A stretch of DNA of 35,379 nt. Origin: Caulobacter sp. (GTDB taxonomy: Bacteria; Pseudomonadota; Alphaproteobacteria; Caulobacterales; Caulobacteraceae). The notes beneath the pieces were generated by a model, which was given only the letters and a program-made list of their open reading frames with translations, was not told the DNA's origin and ran no database searches. Shown here one piece after another: positions 22,384 through 31,002 of the stretch. The stretch spans positions 1 to 35,379 of the forward strand of contig JAGIBE010000220.1 in assembly GCA_017744495.1 (NCBI GenBank), written 5' to 3'. Made by a program: the position numbers and the translations under genes. Each line of letters begins with the position of its first letter. Position 1 is the stretch's first letter.

Positions 22384-23508
22384 ATGTCCCAAACCGCCAC
22401 GATGTCCCAGAACGGCCTGTCGCGCGGCGGGGCCCTGGATCTCCTGCGGTTCGTCGCGGCGTTGTTCATCGTGCTCTATCACGTGGCCGAGCGGGCCCCG
22501 GTGTCGCTGTTCGCCATCCACCCAGCGTTCGGACGCGGCTATCTGGCCACCGACTTCTTCCTGATGCTGTCAGGCTACGTGTTGGCCAAGACCTACGGTC
22601 CGCGCGTGATCGGCTCCAAAGATGGGCAAGGGGGCGTCTCCACCGGCGAGTTCCTCAAGCGCCGACTTCTACGCATCTGGCCCGCTCACTTGATCATGCT
22701 GGTGCTGTTCGTGGCCTTCGTCCTGGCCACCGGCGCCATCGGCCTGGCCCCGCAGAACCCGCAGTGGTTCCAATGGGACCAGCTGCTGCCGCAGGTCTTC
22801 CTGACACAGGCCTGGTTCGTGCCCGGCCCGTCGGGCTGGAACATGCCGACCTGGACCCTGTCGGCCCTGATCGTCTGTTACACCGGCTTCCCGGCCGCTT
22901 GGCGGGCGACCAGCAAGATCCGCTCGCCCTGGACCACCCTGGCGCTCGGCGTCTTGTTCTTCCTGATCGTCGACCACGCCGCCAAGGCCGTGACCGGCAT
23001 CCCCGCTCACCAGCTGCCTCTGCGGTTCGGCCTGGTGCGGGGGATTCCGCTGTTCGTGCTGGGCATGCTGATCGCCAGGATGCCGACGACGGTCACTTCG
23101 CGTCTGGCGGACACGGTGGCGATCGCCGCCGGCGTCGGCGTGGTGGCCCTGCAGCTGGTCGGCCGCTTCGACCACGCCAGCCTGGCCCTGCTGGGCCTGC
23201 TGATCTGGGCCTCCGGCGCCTCGGGCGCGAAGGGCTGGGCCTGGGCGTCCCTGGCTGGTCGTTTGTCGTTCGCGCTGTTCCTGACCAACCAGCTGGTCGC
23301 CGTCGTGTGGTTCGGCCTGCTGCGCATCGTCGAGACCAAGCTGGGCGTCGAGGGCGCCGCGCTGTGGGCCGCCTGGGCCATGGCTCTACCCGCCTGCATC
23401 GTCGCCGCCTGGCTGTTCGAGCGCTTCGTCGACGCGCCGCTGCAGGTGTGGATCAAGGGCTGGTCGCGGCGCGAACCTAAGGCCAAGGCCGAACCGGTCT
23501 TGGCCTAG
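22384..23508 (+). CDS. Acyltransferase-3 family membrane protein
   Basis: This 374-aa inner-membrane protein has about ten hydrophobic segments. The N-terminal LDLLRFVAALFIVLYHVAER carries the Arg and His expected in Acyl_transf_3 enzymes, followed by GYLATDFFLMLSGYVLAKTY and RLLRIWPAHLIML, all family hallmarks. These proteins (OafA/OpgC type) O-acylate surface glycans, antibiotics or other exported molecules, using acyl-CoA on the cytoplasmic side. The ATG at 22384 follows AAGGAG at good spacing; ATG 22402 is a second option. A 99-base in-frame upstream extension overlaps the REP pair and is rejected. The gene is convergent with recN with an 18-base gap containing the dyad AAGTTGGAACTT. The acceptor is unknown. 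Confidence 0.9.
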   Translation: MSQTATMSQNGLSRGGALDLLRFVAALFIVLYHVAERAPVSLFAIHPAFGRGYLATDFFLMLSGYVLAKTYGPRVIGSKDGQGGVSTGEFLKRRLLRIWPAHLIMLVLFVAFVLATGAIGLAPQNPQWFQWDQLLPQVFLTQAWFVPGPSGWNMPTWTLSALIVCYTGFPAAWRATSKIRSPWTTLALGVLFFLIVDHAAKAVTGIPAHQLPLRFGLVRGIPLFVLGMLIARMPTTVTSRLADTVAIAAGVGVVALQLVGRFDHASLALLGLLIWASGASGAKGWAWASLAGRLSFALFLTNQLVAVVWFGLLRIVETKLGVEGAALWAAWAMALPACIVAAWLFERFVDAPLQVWIKGWSRREPKAKAEPVLA

Positions 23509-23526
23509 TCACGCCTAAGTTGGAAC

Positions 23527-25224
23527 TTACCCGATCAGCGCCTTCGCCGCCGCGCGCGCCGCCTCGGTGACCTCGGCCCCCGACAGCATCCGCGCGATCT
23601 CTTCCTGGCGCTGGGCCGGCGACAGCGGCTCCACCCGAGTGCGGGTCGAGGTGTCGTCGCCGGACTTGGAAATCCGCCAGTGGGCGTCGGCTCGGGCGGC
23701 GACCTGGGCCGAGTGGGTGACCACCAGCACTTGCGCATTGGCGGCCAGGCGCTTGAGCCGCAGGCCCACCGCGTCGGCCACGGCGCCACCGACGCCCTGG
23801 TCCACTTCGTCGAAGATCATCAGGGGCTGAGCCCCCTCCCCGCGCCCGGCCAGCGCGGCCTTCAGGGCCAGGGCGAAACGGGCCAGTTCGCCGCCCGAAG
23901 CGATGGCCTCCATCGGGCCGAACGGCGCGCCGGGGTTGGTCGAGATCTCGAAGGCCACGCGATCGACGCCGGTGGGGCCGGCGCGGTCTTCGCCCAGCGG
24001 CTCGACGGCGACGCGGAACTTGGCCTTCTCCAGCTTCAGCGGCGTCAGTTCGGCCTCAACCGCGGCGGCCAGGCGGTCGCCGGCGGCGCGGCGTTCGGCC
24101 GACAGGGCCTGGGCCGCGTAGAGATAGGCGTCGCGGGCGTCGGCGGCCTCGCGTTCGGCCTCCAGCAGGGCCTCGCCCGAGGTCTCGATCGCCTGCAGCT
24201 TGGCGGCGAACTCGGCGCGCTTGTCGGGCAGCAGCTCGACGGCGACGTTCAGCTTGCGGGCCATGCCGCGCAGGGCGAACAGCCGCTCCTCGGCCTTCTC
24301 CAGCCGGTCGGGTTCGAATTCGAAGCTCTCGGCCGCGGCGTCGATGGCGGCGGCGGCCTCCTGGGCCTCGACCAGGGCGCGGTCGACCGCTTCGCAGGCG
24401 GCGGCCAGGCGGCTGACGGCCGGACCGTCGGCGGGGGCGCCGGCCTGGATGGCGCGGTCGCGGGCCCTTTCCAGGGCGCGGAAGGCGCTCGCCAGCTTGC
24501 CCGACAGGGCGTCGCCGCCCAAAGCGTCCGAGGCGGCGGCGATGTCGGCCAGGGCCTTCTCGGCCGAGCCCAGCAGGGCCCGCTCCTCGGCCAGGGCGGT
24601 CTCCTCGCCCTCGCGCGGGTCCAGCCGGTCCAGCTCGGACAGGCGCAGGGTCAGTTCCTCGGTCTCCACGGCGGCGCGGTCGGCCAGGTCGCGCAGGGCG
24701 GCGGCCTTCTCGCGCGCGGCGCGCCAGGTGCTCCAGGCCTGGGCCACGGCGCCGACGCTGACCTGGCCGAAAGCGTCCAGCAGGTTGCGGTGGGTACGCG
24801 GGTCTAAAAGGCCAACGGTCTCATGCTGGCCATGGACCTCCAGCAGCAGGGCGCCCAGGTCCTTGAGGACGCCGACGCTGGTGGCCTGATCGTTGACGAA
24901 GGCGCGGCTGCGGCCGTCGGGCGACAGTTGGCGGCGCAGGACCAGGTCCTCGTCGCGGGCGTAGTCCAGGCCCTTGTCGTCCAGATAGGCGAAGGCGGCG
25001 TGGTCGGCCGGCAGGGCGAAGATCGCCGTGGCGCTGGCGTGGCCGGCGGCCCCTCGACGGACGAGACCTGCGTCGGCCCGCGCGCCGGTGGCCAGGCCCA
25101 GGGCGTCCAGGATGATCGACTTGCCGGCCCCGGTTTCGCCGGTGAGCGCGGTCAGGCCCGGACCGATGGCCAGGTCCAGGCTCTCGATGAGCACGACGTC
25201 GCGGATGGAGAGACCGATCAGCAT
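23527..25224 (-). CDS. recN: DNA repair protein RecN
   Basis: This 565-aa SMC-like ATPase acts in recombinational repair of double-strand breaks, holding DNA ends with RecA. Walker A is GETGAGKS (29-36). A Q-loop-like region (LLEVHGQHETVGLLDP) follows, then a long Ala/Glu-rich coiled-coil centre, the ABC signature ASGGELARFALALK, Walker B PLMIFDEVDQGVGG and the D/H loop VVTHSAQVAARAD. All are in the canonical order and the length is normal. The ATG at 25224 is used; no strong Shine-Dalgarno is visible. It lies downstream of bamD on the same strand but behind bamD's terminator, with 126 bases between, so it is probably transcribed mainly from its own (likely LexA-type) promoter; no clear SOS box was identified. 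Confidence 0.96.
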   Translation of the reverse strand: MLIGLSIRDVVLIESLDLAIGPGLTALTGETGAGKSIILDALGLATGARADAGLVRRGAAGHASATAIFALPADHAAFAYLDDKGLDYARDEDLVLRRQLSPDGRSRAFVNDQATSVGVLKDLGALLLEVHGQHETVGLLDPRTHRNLLDAFGQVSVGAVAQAWSTWRAAREKAAALRDLADRAAVETEELTLRLSELDRLDPREGEETALAEERALLGSAEKALADIAAASDALGGDALSGKLASAFRALERARDRAIQAGAPADGPAVSRLAAACEAVDRALVEAQEAAAAIDAAAESFEFEPDRLEKAEERLFALRGMARKLNVAVELLPDKRAEFAAKLQAIETSGEALLEAEREAADARDAYLYAAQALSAERRAAGDRLAAAVEAELTPLKLEKAKFRVAVEPLGEDRAGPTGVDRVAFEISTNPGAPFGPMEAIASGGELARFALALKAALAGRGEGAQPLMIFDEVDQGVGGAVADAVGLRLKRLAANAQVLVVTHSAQVAARADAHWRISKSGDDTSTRTRVEPLSPAQRQEEIARMLSGAEVTEAARAAAKALIG

Positions 25225-25312
25225 GGCCGCCAGGATCGCCGGGAATCACGGTTTTTCATAGAGGGCTTGTTCTCGGGACGTTCTCACGGCGCTCGAACGC
25301 ACTTCCAGAACG

Positions 25313-25342
25313 AAAACGGGCCGATCCTGGAGGACCGGCCCG
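25313..25342 (-). terminator. Intrinsic terminator of bamD
   Basis: On the minus strand, CGGGCCGGTCC and GGATCGGCCCG pair over the loop TCCA, followed by TTTT (AAAA at 25313-25316 on the plus strand). It begins 9 bases after the bamD stop. Confidence 0.87.
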
Positions 25343-25350
25343 CTTGAACT

Positions 25351-26343
25351 CTACATTCCCAGGACGCCCATGATCCCGCCCTTCTTGGGCTTGGCGGGCG
25401 CCGCGGGCTTGGTCGCCGGAGCCGCCGGGGTCGCGCCGGCGGCCGGCGGGGTCGTGGCCGGCGCGGCTGCGGCTGGCGGCTGGAGGGTGGCGTCCTTGTC
25501 GTGGATCAGCCGGTCCAGCATGTTCTTCTTATTGCCCGCCTTCAGCGGCTCGACGGCCGGCTTGAGATTGTTGGCGGTCAAGAGCTTGTAGGCCTCGGCG
25601 TACCAGGGGTCGCCCGGGAAGTTGTAGCCCAGCACCGCGCCGTTGCGCTTGGCCTCGTCCAGCAGGCCCAGGGTCAGATAGCTCTCGACAAGGCGGTAGA
25701 GGGCTTCGGGCGTGTGCGAGGTGGTCTGGTGGCGGTCGACCACCGTGCGGAAGCGGCCGATGGCCGCCAGGGTCTGGCCGTTCTTCAGATAGTAGCGGCC
25801 GATCGTCATTTCCTTGCCGGCCAGCTGGTCGCTGACCATGTCGATCTTCAGACGCGCGTCCTGGGCGTATTCAGAGTTGGGATAGCGCTGGACCACGTCG
25901 CGCAGGGCCGCCATGGCCTGCTCGGTGGCGGCCTGGTCGCGGTTCACGTCGACGATCTGCTCGAAATAGCAGACGGCCTTCAGATAGTAGGCGTACGAGG
26001 CCGACGGGTTGCCCGGGTACAGGCCGATGAAGCGGTCGGCGTCCGAGATCGCCTCGCTGTACTGATTGCCCATGTAGTGGGCGTAGCCGGTCATCAGGAT
26101 CGAGCGGCGCGACCATTCCGAATACGGGTGCTGGCGCTCGACCTCGCGGAAGTAGTCGACGGCTTCGTTCCAATTGCCGCGGTCCAGACGGTTGGCGCCG
26201 GTCGAATAGAGCAGCTCCACCGGGCGCTCTTCATAGGCCAGGGTCGGCTTCTTGCGCTTGCCGGCGCAGGCGGAGACCGACAGGGCGACCAGCACGGCGG
26301 TCGCGACCATGACGGCCTTGCGTCCCGAGAAATTACGAAGCAC
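25351..26343 (-). CDS. bamD: Outer membrane assembly lipoprotein BamD
   Basis: This 330-aa lipoprotein is a member of the BAM complex that inserts beta-barrel proteins. The signal peptide ends in the lipobox VSAC with C26 as the lipidated residue. Five TPR-like repeats follow (YEERPVELLYSTGANRLDRGNW, VERQHPYSEWSRRSILMTGYAHY, LYPGNPSASYAYYLKAVCYF, VQRYPNSEYAQDARLK). The C-terminal tail of about 60 residues is Pro/Ala/Lys rich and longer than in E. coli BamD, perhaps a peptidoglycan or partner contact. The GTG at 26343 is chosen because the signal peptide begins there and GAGGGTGA lies upstream; the frame extends 25 codons further. It lies downstream of lpxC with a 200-bp gap, so outer-membrane assembly genes are adjacent. 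Confidence 0.94.
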   Translation of the reverse strand: MLRNFSGRKAVMVATAVLVALSVSACAGKRKKPTLAYEERPVELLYSTGANRLDRGNWNEAVDYFREVERQHPYSEWSRRSILMTGYAHYMGNQYSEAISDADRFIGLYPGNPSASYAYYLKAVCYFEQIVDVNRDQAATEQAMAALRDVVQRYPNSEYAQDARLKIDMVSDQLAGKEMTIGRYYLKNGQTLAAIGRFRTVVDRHQTTSHTPEALYRLVESYLTLGLLDEAKRNGAVLGYNFPGDPWYAEAYKLLTANNLKPAVEPLKAGNKKNMLDRLIHDKDATLQPPAAAAPATTPPAAGATPAAPATKPAAPAKPKKGGIMGVLGM

Positions 26344-26543
26344 CGACTTTTCACCCTCGAAGCAAACGTGCGCCCCTGCGCCGTGCAAGGCTTCTACACC
26401 ACGCCGATGCGGGCGCAAATGGAAGCCGAGCCGTCACCAGGGTACGCCTCAAGACGCATCCCCCCGGGAATCCGTCCAAACGCTACAGACATCGGCTTTT
26501 TGACCAAATCAGGTCGAAGACCGAGCCTGTAAGTATCAGTTTG

Positions 26544-27440
26544 TCAGACGGCTTGCGCCAGTTCCACCGAATGGGCCCGCATCCGCCACGCGGCGGGATT
26601 GGCCATCAGGGCCCGGACGATGGCGTTGTTCAGGCCGTGGCCGGCCAGGACGCCTTCGAAACGGCCGATGATCGGCGCGCCCAGCACATAGAGGTCGCCC
26701 ACCGCGTCCAGCGCCTTGTGGCGCACGAACTCGTCGGGACGACGCAGGCCTTCGGGGTTGAGCACGCGATCGCCGTCGATGACCACGGCGTTCTCCATCG
26801 AGCCGCCCCGGGCCAGGCCGATGGCGCGCAGGGCCTCGACGTCGCGGACGAAGCCGAAGGTGCGGCAGTCAGCCAGTTCGGCGCGGAACGATTCTTCGTC
26901 GACGGCCAGGTCGATGCTCTGGCGGCCGATGGCCTTGCTGGCGAAGGCGATCTCGAAGGCCACCTCGAAGTGGTCGCTGGGCGACAGGCTGGCGGTCTTG
27001 TCGCCGTCCTCGACCGTGACGGTCTCGAGGATCTCGATGTAGCGGCGCGCGGCTTCCTGCTTGCGCCGGCCGGCGCGGTCGAGGATCTGCACGAAGGGCT
27101 CGGACGAGCCGTCCATGATCGGCACTTCCGGACCGTCCAGCTCGACGACGCAGTTGTCGATGGCCAGGGCGGCCAGGGCGGCCATCAGGTGCTCGATGGT
27201 CGAGACGCGCACGTCGGCGGCGTTGTTGATGACGGTGCCTAACTGGGTCTGGCACACGGCGTCGGGCGTGACCGGCACGCGGTTGTCGCGGTCGTGGACG
27301 TCGGTGCGCACGAAGACGACGCCGGAGTCGATCGCGGCCGGGCGCACGGCGACGCGCACGTGCGAGCCGGTGTGGAGACCCACTCCCGCGAAGATCACCG
27401 GTCCGGCGACCGTGTGCTGAAAATAAGCCGAAGCCGACAC
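26544..27440 (-). CDS. lpxC: UDP-3-O-acyl-N-acetylglucosamine deacetylase
   Basis: This 298-aa zinc enzyme performs the committed step of lipid A synthesis: removal of acetate from UDP-3-O-acyl-GlcNAc. Visible residues are H84 in TIEHLMAAL, and H241 and D245 in RHKALDAVGDL (zinc ligands), with general base E83 and H268 in AGHGLNNA. The two-domain layout and length are typical. The GTG at 27440 has AAGGG six bases upstream. The 5' leader contains a 7-bp stem (27507-27529). In E. coli LpxC levels are set by FtsH proteolysis through a C-terminal tail; the tail here (HSVELAQAV) differs, so turnover may be set differently. It diverges from the S9 peptidase gene. Confidence 0.96.
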   Translation of the reverse strand: MSASAYFQHTVAGPVIFAGVGLHTGSHVRVAVRPAAIDSGVVFVRTDVHDRDNRVPVTPDAVCQTQLGTVINNAADVRVSTIEHLMAALAALAIDNCVVELDGPEVPIMDGSSEPFVQILDRAGRRKQEAARRYIEILETVTVEDGDKTASLSPSDHFEVAFEIAFASKAIGRQSIDLAVDEESFRAELADCRTFGFVRDVEALRAIGLARGGSMENAVVIDGDRVLNPEGLRRPDEFVRHKALDAVGDLYVLGAPIIGRFEGVLAGHGLNNAIVRALMANPAAWRMRAHSVELAQAV

Positions 27441-27738
27441 TTGAAACCCTTAACTACCAGCTGGGCGGTTCATCGACCGCCTTCTCGCCCCGCCTACCCT
27501 CTAGGAGCTTTGCTGCGTCGCGGCAAAGCAAGTCCTGTTTCCGATTGTTACCTCCGTAGTCAATTGTTTTTAATGGCTTTTTTGGACGATCGACGGTCAC
27601 TTTTCTGTCGCATTGCAAAGCTTGTGAGGACTTAAGTCCTTTGGGGGACGATCTTGCGTCCTTTCCCTGGCCTAGCCGGCACGTCCTCGCTAGGGTTCGG
27701 CCGCATTCCGGCGCCAACGCCTCCTGGATACCGCTTCG
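27441..27738. promoter_or_regulatory. Divergent control region of lpxC and the S9 peptidase gene
   Basis: This 298-bp stretch holds no gene. It contains a 7-bp stem GCTTTGC/GCAAAGC (27507-27529) in the presumed lpxC leader, an AT-rich patch (about 27540-27590), a perfect 14-bp palindrome AGGACTTAAGTCCT (27627-27640), and a GCTAGGGTTC element (27689-27698) resembling an alphaproteobacterial -10 for the peptidase gene. Confidence 0.45.
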
Positions 27739-29838
27739 ATGACCAAGACCTTGCGCATTGCCGCATCCGCTCTCGCCCTCTCGCTCGCCGCCTTCGCCAC
27801 GGCGCCGGCCGCGCTCGCCGCCGACGCCGGTCGCGGCTTCACCGCCAAGGACATGGTGCAGCTGGAGCGGATCAGCGATCCGCGCGTCTCGCCCGACGGC
27901 CGCTTCGTGGTCTACAGCGTGCGGACGATGGACTACGCCGCCAACAAGGCGTCGATGTCGCTCTGGGTCGCGGACCTGAAGGCCAAGATGCTCCCGCGCC
28001 GGCTGGCGGTCTCGGACGGCGGCGCCAGCAGCGCCCGCTGGTCGCCGGACGGCAAGGCCCTCTACTTCATCTCGGGACGGACGGGCGGCCTGGACCAGGT
28101 CTACCGGACCGACGCGACCGGCGAAGCCGCCGTTCAGGTGACCAAGGCGCCTTTCGACGTCGGCGCCTTCAAGGTCGCGCCCGACGGCAAGACGATCGTC
28201 ATCTCGCAGGCGGTGTTCCCCGACTGCGACACCCTGGACTGCACCAAGGACAGGCTAGCGGCCAAAGGGGCGCAGAAGACCACGGGCGTGGTGTTCGACA
28301 AGCTGTTCATCCGCCACTGGGATCAGTGGAACGACGGCCAGCAGAACCACCTCTACGCCCTGAAGCTGGACGAGGCTGGAATCGCCACAGGCGCCCCGGT
28401 CGCCCTGATGAACGGCTTCAACGGCGACACCCCGACCAAGCCCTTCGGCGGCGACGAGGACTTCAACATCACGCCCGACGGCAAGTCTGTGATCTTCTCG
28501 GCCAAGCCGGCCGACCGCGAGGAGTCGTGGAGCACCAACTACGACCTGTGGCGCGTCCCGCTGGACGGCTCGGCCGCCCCGGTCAACGAGACGGCCGCCA
28601 ACAAGGCCATGGACTCCCAACCCACCGTCTCGCCCGACGGCAAGGCCGTGGCCTGGCTGGCCATGAAGCGTCCAGGCTTCGAGGCCGATCGCTACGCGAT
28701 CATGATCCGCGAGGGGGACAAGGTCCGCGAACTGTCGCCGACCTGGGACCGCTCGGCGCAGTCGATCATCTGGAGCGCCGACGGCAAGACGATCTACACG
28801 ACCGCCGAGGACATCGGTCAGACCAAGCTGTTCGCGGTCGACGTCAAGACCGGCAAGGTCGCGCCCCTGACCGGCGAAGGCCACGTCAGCGCGCTGAGCC
28901 TGGGCGGCGGGACCCTGGTCTACGCCCAGGACAACCTGAAGGGCCCGGCCCAGCTCTACGCCCTGTCGACGACGGCAAAGAAGGGCGGCCCACCCATCAA
29001 ACTGACCGACAACAACGCCCAGGCCCTGGCCGGGATCGCCATGGGCGAGACCGAGCAGTTCAGCTTCCCGGGCTGGAACGGCGAGACCGTCCACGGCTAT
29101 CTCGTGAAGCCCGCCAACTTCGATCCCTCGAAGAAGTATCCGGTGGCCTTCCTGATCCACGGCGGCCCGCAAGGGTCGTTCGGCAACCTCTTCCACTACC
29201 GCTGGAACGCCCAGACCTACGCCGGCGCCGGCTACGCGGTGGTGATGATCGATTTCCACGGTTCGACCGGCTACGGCCAGGCCTTCACCGACGCCATCAG
29301 CCAGCACTGGGGCGACCGTCCGCTGGAGGATCTGCAGAAGGGCTGGGCCTTCGCCACGACCAAGTACGGCTTCCTGGACAAGGATCGCGCCTGCGCCCTG
29401 GGCGGCTCTTACGGCGGCTTCATGATCAACTGGATCGCCAGCCAGTGGAAGGAGCCGTGGAAGTGCCTGGTCGACCACGACGGCATCTTCGACAGCCGCT
29501 TCATGGGCTATTCGACCGAAGAACTGTGGTTCAGCGAGTGGGAAAACGGCGGCCCGCCCTTCAAGACCGGCACGACCTATTCGAGGTTCAACCCGGCTGA
29601 CCATGTGGACCAGTGGAGCGTGCCCGAGCTAGTCGTCCAGGGCGGCCAGGATTTCCGCGTACCGCTGGAAGAAGGCATCGGCACGTTCACGGCTCTGCAG
29701 CGCAAGGGGATCCCCAGCAAGCTGCTGTACTTCCCCAACGAGAACCACTGGGTTCTGAAGGCCCAGAACTCTGTGCAGTGGCACGACGAGGTCCTGAAGT
29801 GGCTCGATCAATGGACAAAGGGCGAGCCCAGCAAGTAA
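27739..29838 (+). CDS. Exported S9-family prolyl oligopeptidase (dipeptidyl/acylaminoacyl peptidase type)
   Basis: This 699-aa protein has a Sec signal peptide (about 1-27, ending in APAALA), so it works in the periplasm or outside the cell. Residues 30 to about 430 carry WD40-like beta-propeller repeats (RVSPDGRFVVYSV, RWSPDGKALYFIS, TVSPDGKAVAWLA), and the C-terminal third is the alpha/beta-hydrolase peptidase domain. The triad is S557 in GGSYGGF, D638 in GGQDFRVP and H670 in NENHWVL. Such enzymes cut short peptides, often after Pro or N-acyl residues. Length suits the family. No strong Shine-Dalgarno precedes the ATG. A 12-bp hairpin 24 bases after the stop may end transcription or control the next gene. 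Confidence 0.93.
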   Translation: MTKTLRIAASALALSLAAFATAPAALAADAGRGFTAKDMVQLERISDPRVSPDGRFVVYSVRTMDYAANKASMSLWVADLKAKMLPRRLAVSDGGASSARWSPDGKALYFISGRTGGLDQVYRTDATGEAAVQVTKAPFDVGAFKVAPDGKTIVISQAVFPDCDTLDCTKDRLAAKGAQKTTGVVFDKLFIRHWDQWNDGQQNHLYALKLDEAGIATGAPVALMNGFNGDTPTKPFGGDEDFNITPDGKSVIFSAKPADREESWSTNYDLWRVPLDGSAAPVNETAANKAMDSQPTVSPDGKAVAWLAMKRPGFEADRYAIMIREGDKVRELSPTWDRSAQSIIWSADGKTIYTTAEDIGQTKLFAVDVKTGKVAPLTGEGHVSALSLGGGTLVYAQDNLKGPAQLYALSTTAKKGGPPIKLTDNNAQALAGIAMGETEQFSFPGWNGETVHGYLVKPANFDPSKKYPVAFLIHGGPQGSFGNLFHYRWNAQTYAGAGYAVVMIDFHGSTGYGQAFTDAISQHWGDRPLEDLQKGWAFATTKYGFLDKDRACALGGSYGGFMINWIASQWKEPWKCLVDHDGIFDSRFMGYSTEELWFSEWENGGPPFKTGTTYSRFNPADHVDQWSVPELVVQGGQDFRVPLEEGIGTFTALQRKGIPSKLLYFPNENHWVLKAQNSVQWHDEVLKWLDQWTKGEPSK

Positions 29839-29861
29839 TGCGCTTATAAATTGCAGCCATT

Positions 29862-29895
29862 CGCCCCTTCCGTTAGTTTGACGACGGAAGGGGCG
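29862..29895 (+). promoter_or_regulatory. Perfect 12-bp hairpin burying the Shine-Dalgarno of the next gene
   Basis: CGCCCCTTCCGT (29862-29873) pairs fully with ACGGAAGGGGCG (29884-29895) over a 10-base loop. The right arm contains GGAAGGGG, the ribosome binding site of the 354-aa membrane protein whose ATG is at 29899. It may act as a translational gate or a thermosensor, or it may be a T-tract-less terminator of the peptidase gene. Confidence 0.65.
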
Positions 29896-29898
29896 GCC

Positions 29899-30963
29899 AT
29901 GTTCCATCTGTTTCGCGCGATCTCGAACCGGCTGACGCTGCACTCGCGACTGGGGGGACGCTACGCCGAGGCCCGGGTCCTGGCCGCCCAGTTGGACCTG
30001 GACCTGACCGAGATCGCCCTGCGCCACGGCAGCCAGGGCTATGCCGAAGGCGGCACGGCCGACGACAACAGCCAGGCCGAGCGAGAAGAGAAGTTCAAGC
30101 GCCTGACCGAGGGCTTCAACAGCCCCTACCCCAGCGAACAGATCGCCGCCGCCGTCGACCTGCGCAAATGGATGGTCAGAGACTATGGCCTGGAGCGCCT
30201 GCGCTGGTTCGTGCCGCAGCTGCGCGAGCGCTATGTCCAGGCCGTCGGGCCCAAGAACATCAAGCTGGACCACGTGGTTTTCTGCGCCGAGGACGCCAGC
30301 CGCGACGAGCTGGAGGCCGAGGCCTTGAGCCTGCTGGAGCGGCTGAAGCTGCTCTATACGCTGAGCAGCGAACGCGAGGTGCTGACCGGCCGGATGCGGC
30401 GCTGGGCCCTGGGCCTGCTGTGCTGGCTGTTCCTGGCGCTGATGATCACGCGGGTCCTGCCCAACGTCGTGCCCGGCGGAGGCCTGCGCGAGTCGGTCAC
30501 GGTGATCTCGAACTTCTCGCTGATCGCCTTCGTCGGCGCTGCGGGAGCCATGGTCTCGGTCCTGAGGCGCACCGAGTCGGCCATGGCGTCGGCTTCGTCT
30601 GAAATCGACCCGGTGCGCCAGGTCAGCGCCCTCAGCCAAGGCCTGACGGCGGTGTTCATCGCCGCCTTCGTGGGCATGTCGGTGTCGTTCGTGCTGGTGG
30701 CCTTCTTCGCCAGCGGCCTGGTGCAGGGCGGGACGATCGTCGGTACGGGCGCGGCGGCGCTGTTCCCCCAGATCGTGCCGTGCCGCTACGACTGCCCCAT
30801 CACCCTGGTCAATCGCGGCCTGATGTTCCCGGCCGCCGTCGACGCCGCTAAGATGATGGTTTGGGCCTTCATCGGCGGGTTTTCCGAACAGTTGGTGCCG
30901 GACGTGCTGGACAGGCTGACCAAGGCCGCGCAGCAGACGAAGAAGCCGTCGCAGGCGGCTTAG
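29899..30963 (+). CDS. Unknown membrane protein with four predicted TM segments
   Basis: This 354-aa protein is not recognised. Residues 1-165 are cytoplasmic-looking and charged, with a helical stretch ELEAEALSLLERLKLLYTLSSERE just before the membrane. TM segments lie at about 168-190, 203-222, 247-275 and 313-333. The loop between TM3 and TM4 contains two cysteines (CRYDC, 295-299). The segment AFIGGFSEQLVPDVLDRL (323-340) resembles a short motif seen at the end of other uncharacterised bacterial membrane proteins. The ATG at 29899 is chosen for the GGAAGGGG in front of it, although that site is locked in a 12-bp hairpin. Convergent with the next gene; a shared bidirectional terminator follows. 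No function is proposed. Confidence 0.75.
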   Translation: MFHLFRAISNRLTLHSRLGGRYAEARVLAAQLDLDLTEIALRHGSQGYAEGGTADDNSQAEREEKFKRLTEGFNSPYPSEQIAAAVDLRKWMVRDYGLERLRWFVPQLRERYVQAVGPKNIKLDHVVFCAEDASRDELEAEALSLLERLKLLYTLSSEREVLTGRMRRWALGLLCWLFLALMITRVLPNVVPGGGLRESVTVISNFSLIAFVGAAGAMVSVLRRTESAMASASSEIDPVRQVSALSQGLTAVFIAAFVGMSVSFVLVAFFASGLVQGGTIVGTGAAALFPQIVPCRYDCPITLVNRGLMFPAAVDAAKMMVWAFIGGFSEQLVPDVLDRLTKAAQQTKKPSQAA

Positions 30964-30968
30964 AAAAG

Positions 30969-30997
30969 AAGCCCCTCTCTCGAAGAGAGAGGGCTTT
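30969..30997. terminator. Bidirectional terminator between convergent genes
   Basis: AAGCCC-C-TCTCTC (30969-30981) pairs with GAGAGA-GGGCTT (30985-30996) over a GAA loop, with one bulged C. AAAAGAA on one side and CTTT on the other give U-runs in either direction. It serves the membrane protein gene (+) and the synthase-like gene (-). Confidence 0.85.
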
Positions 30998-31002
30998 GAC
31001 GC

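Noticed and set aside
23517..23528. Terminator between the acyltransferase gene and recN
   Set aside because: AAGTTGGAACTT is a short AT-containing dyad with a 2-base loop; too weak to call a terminator.
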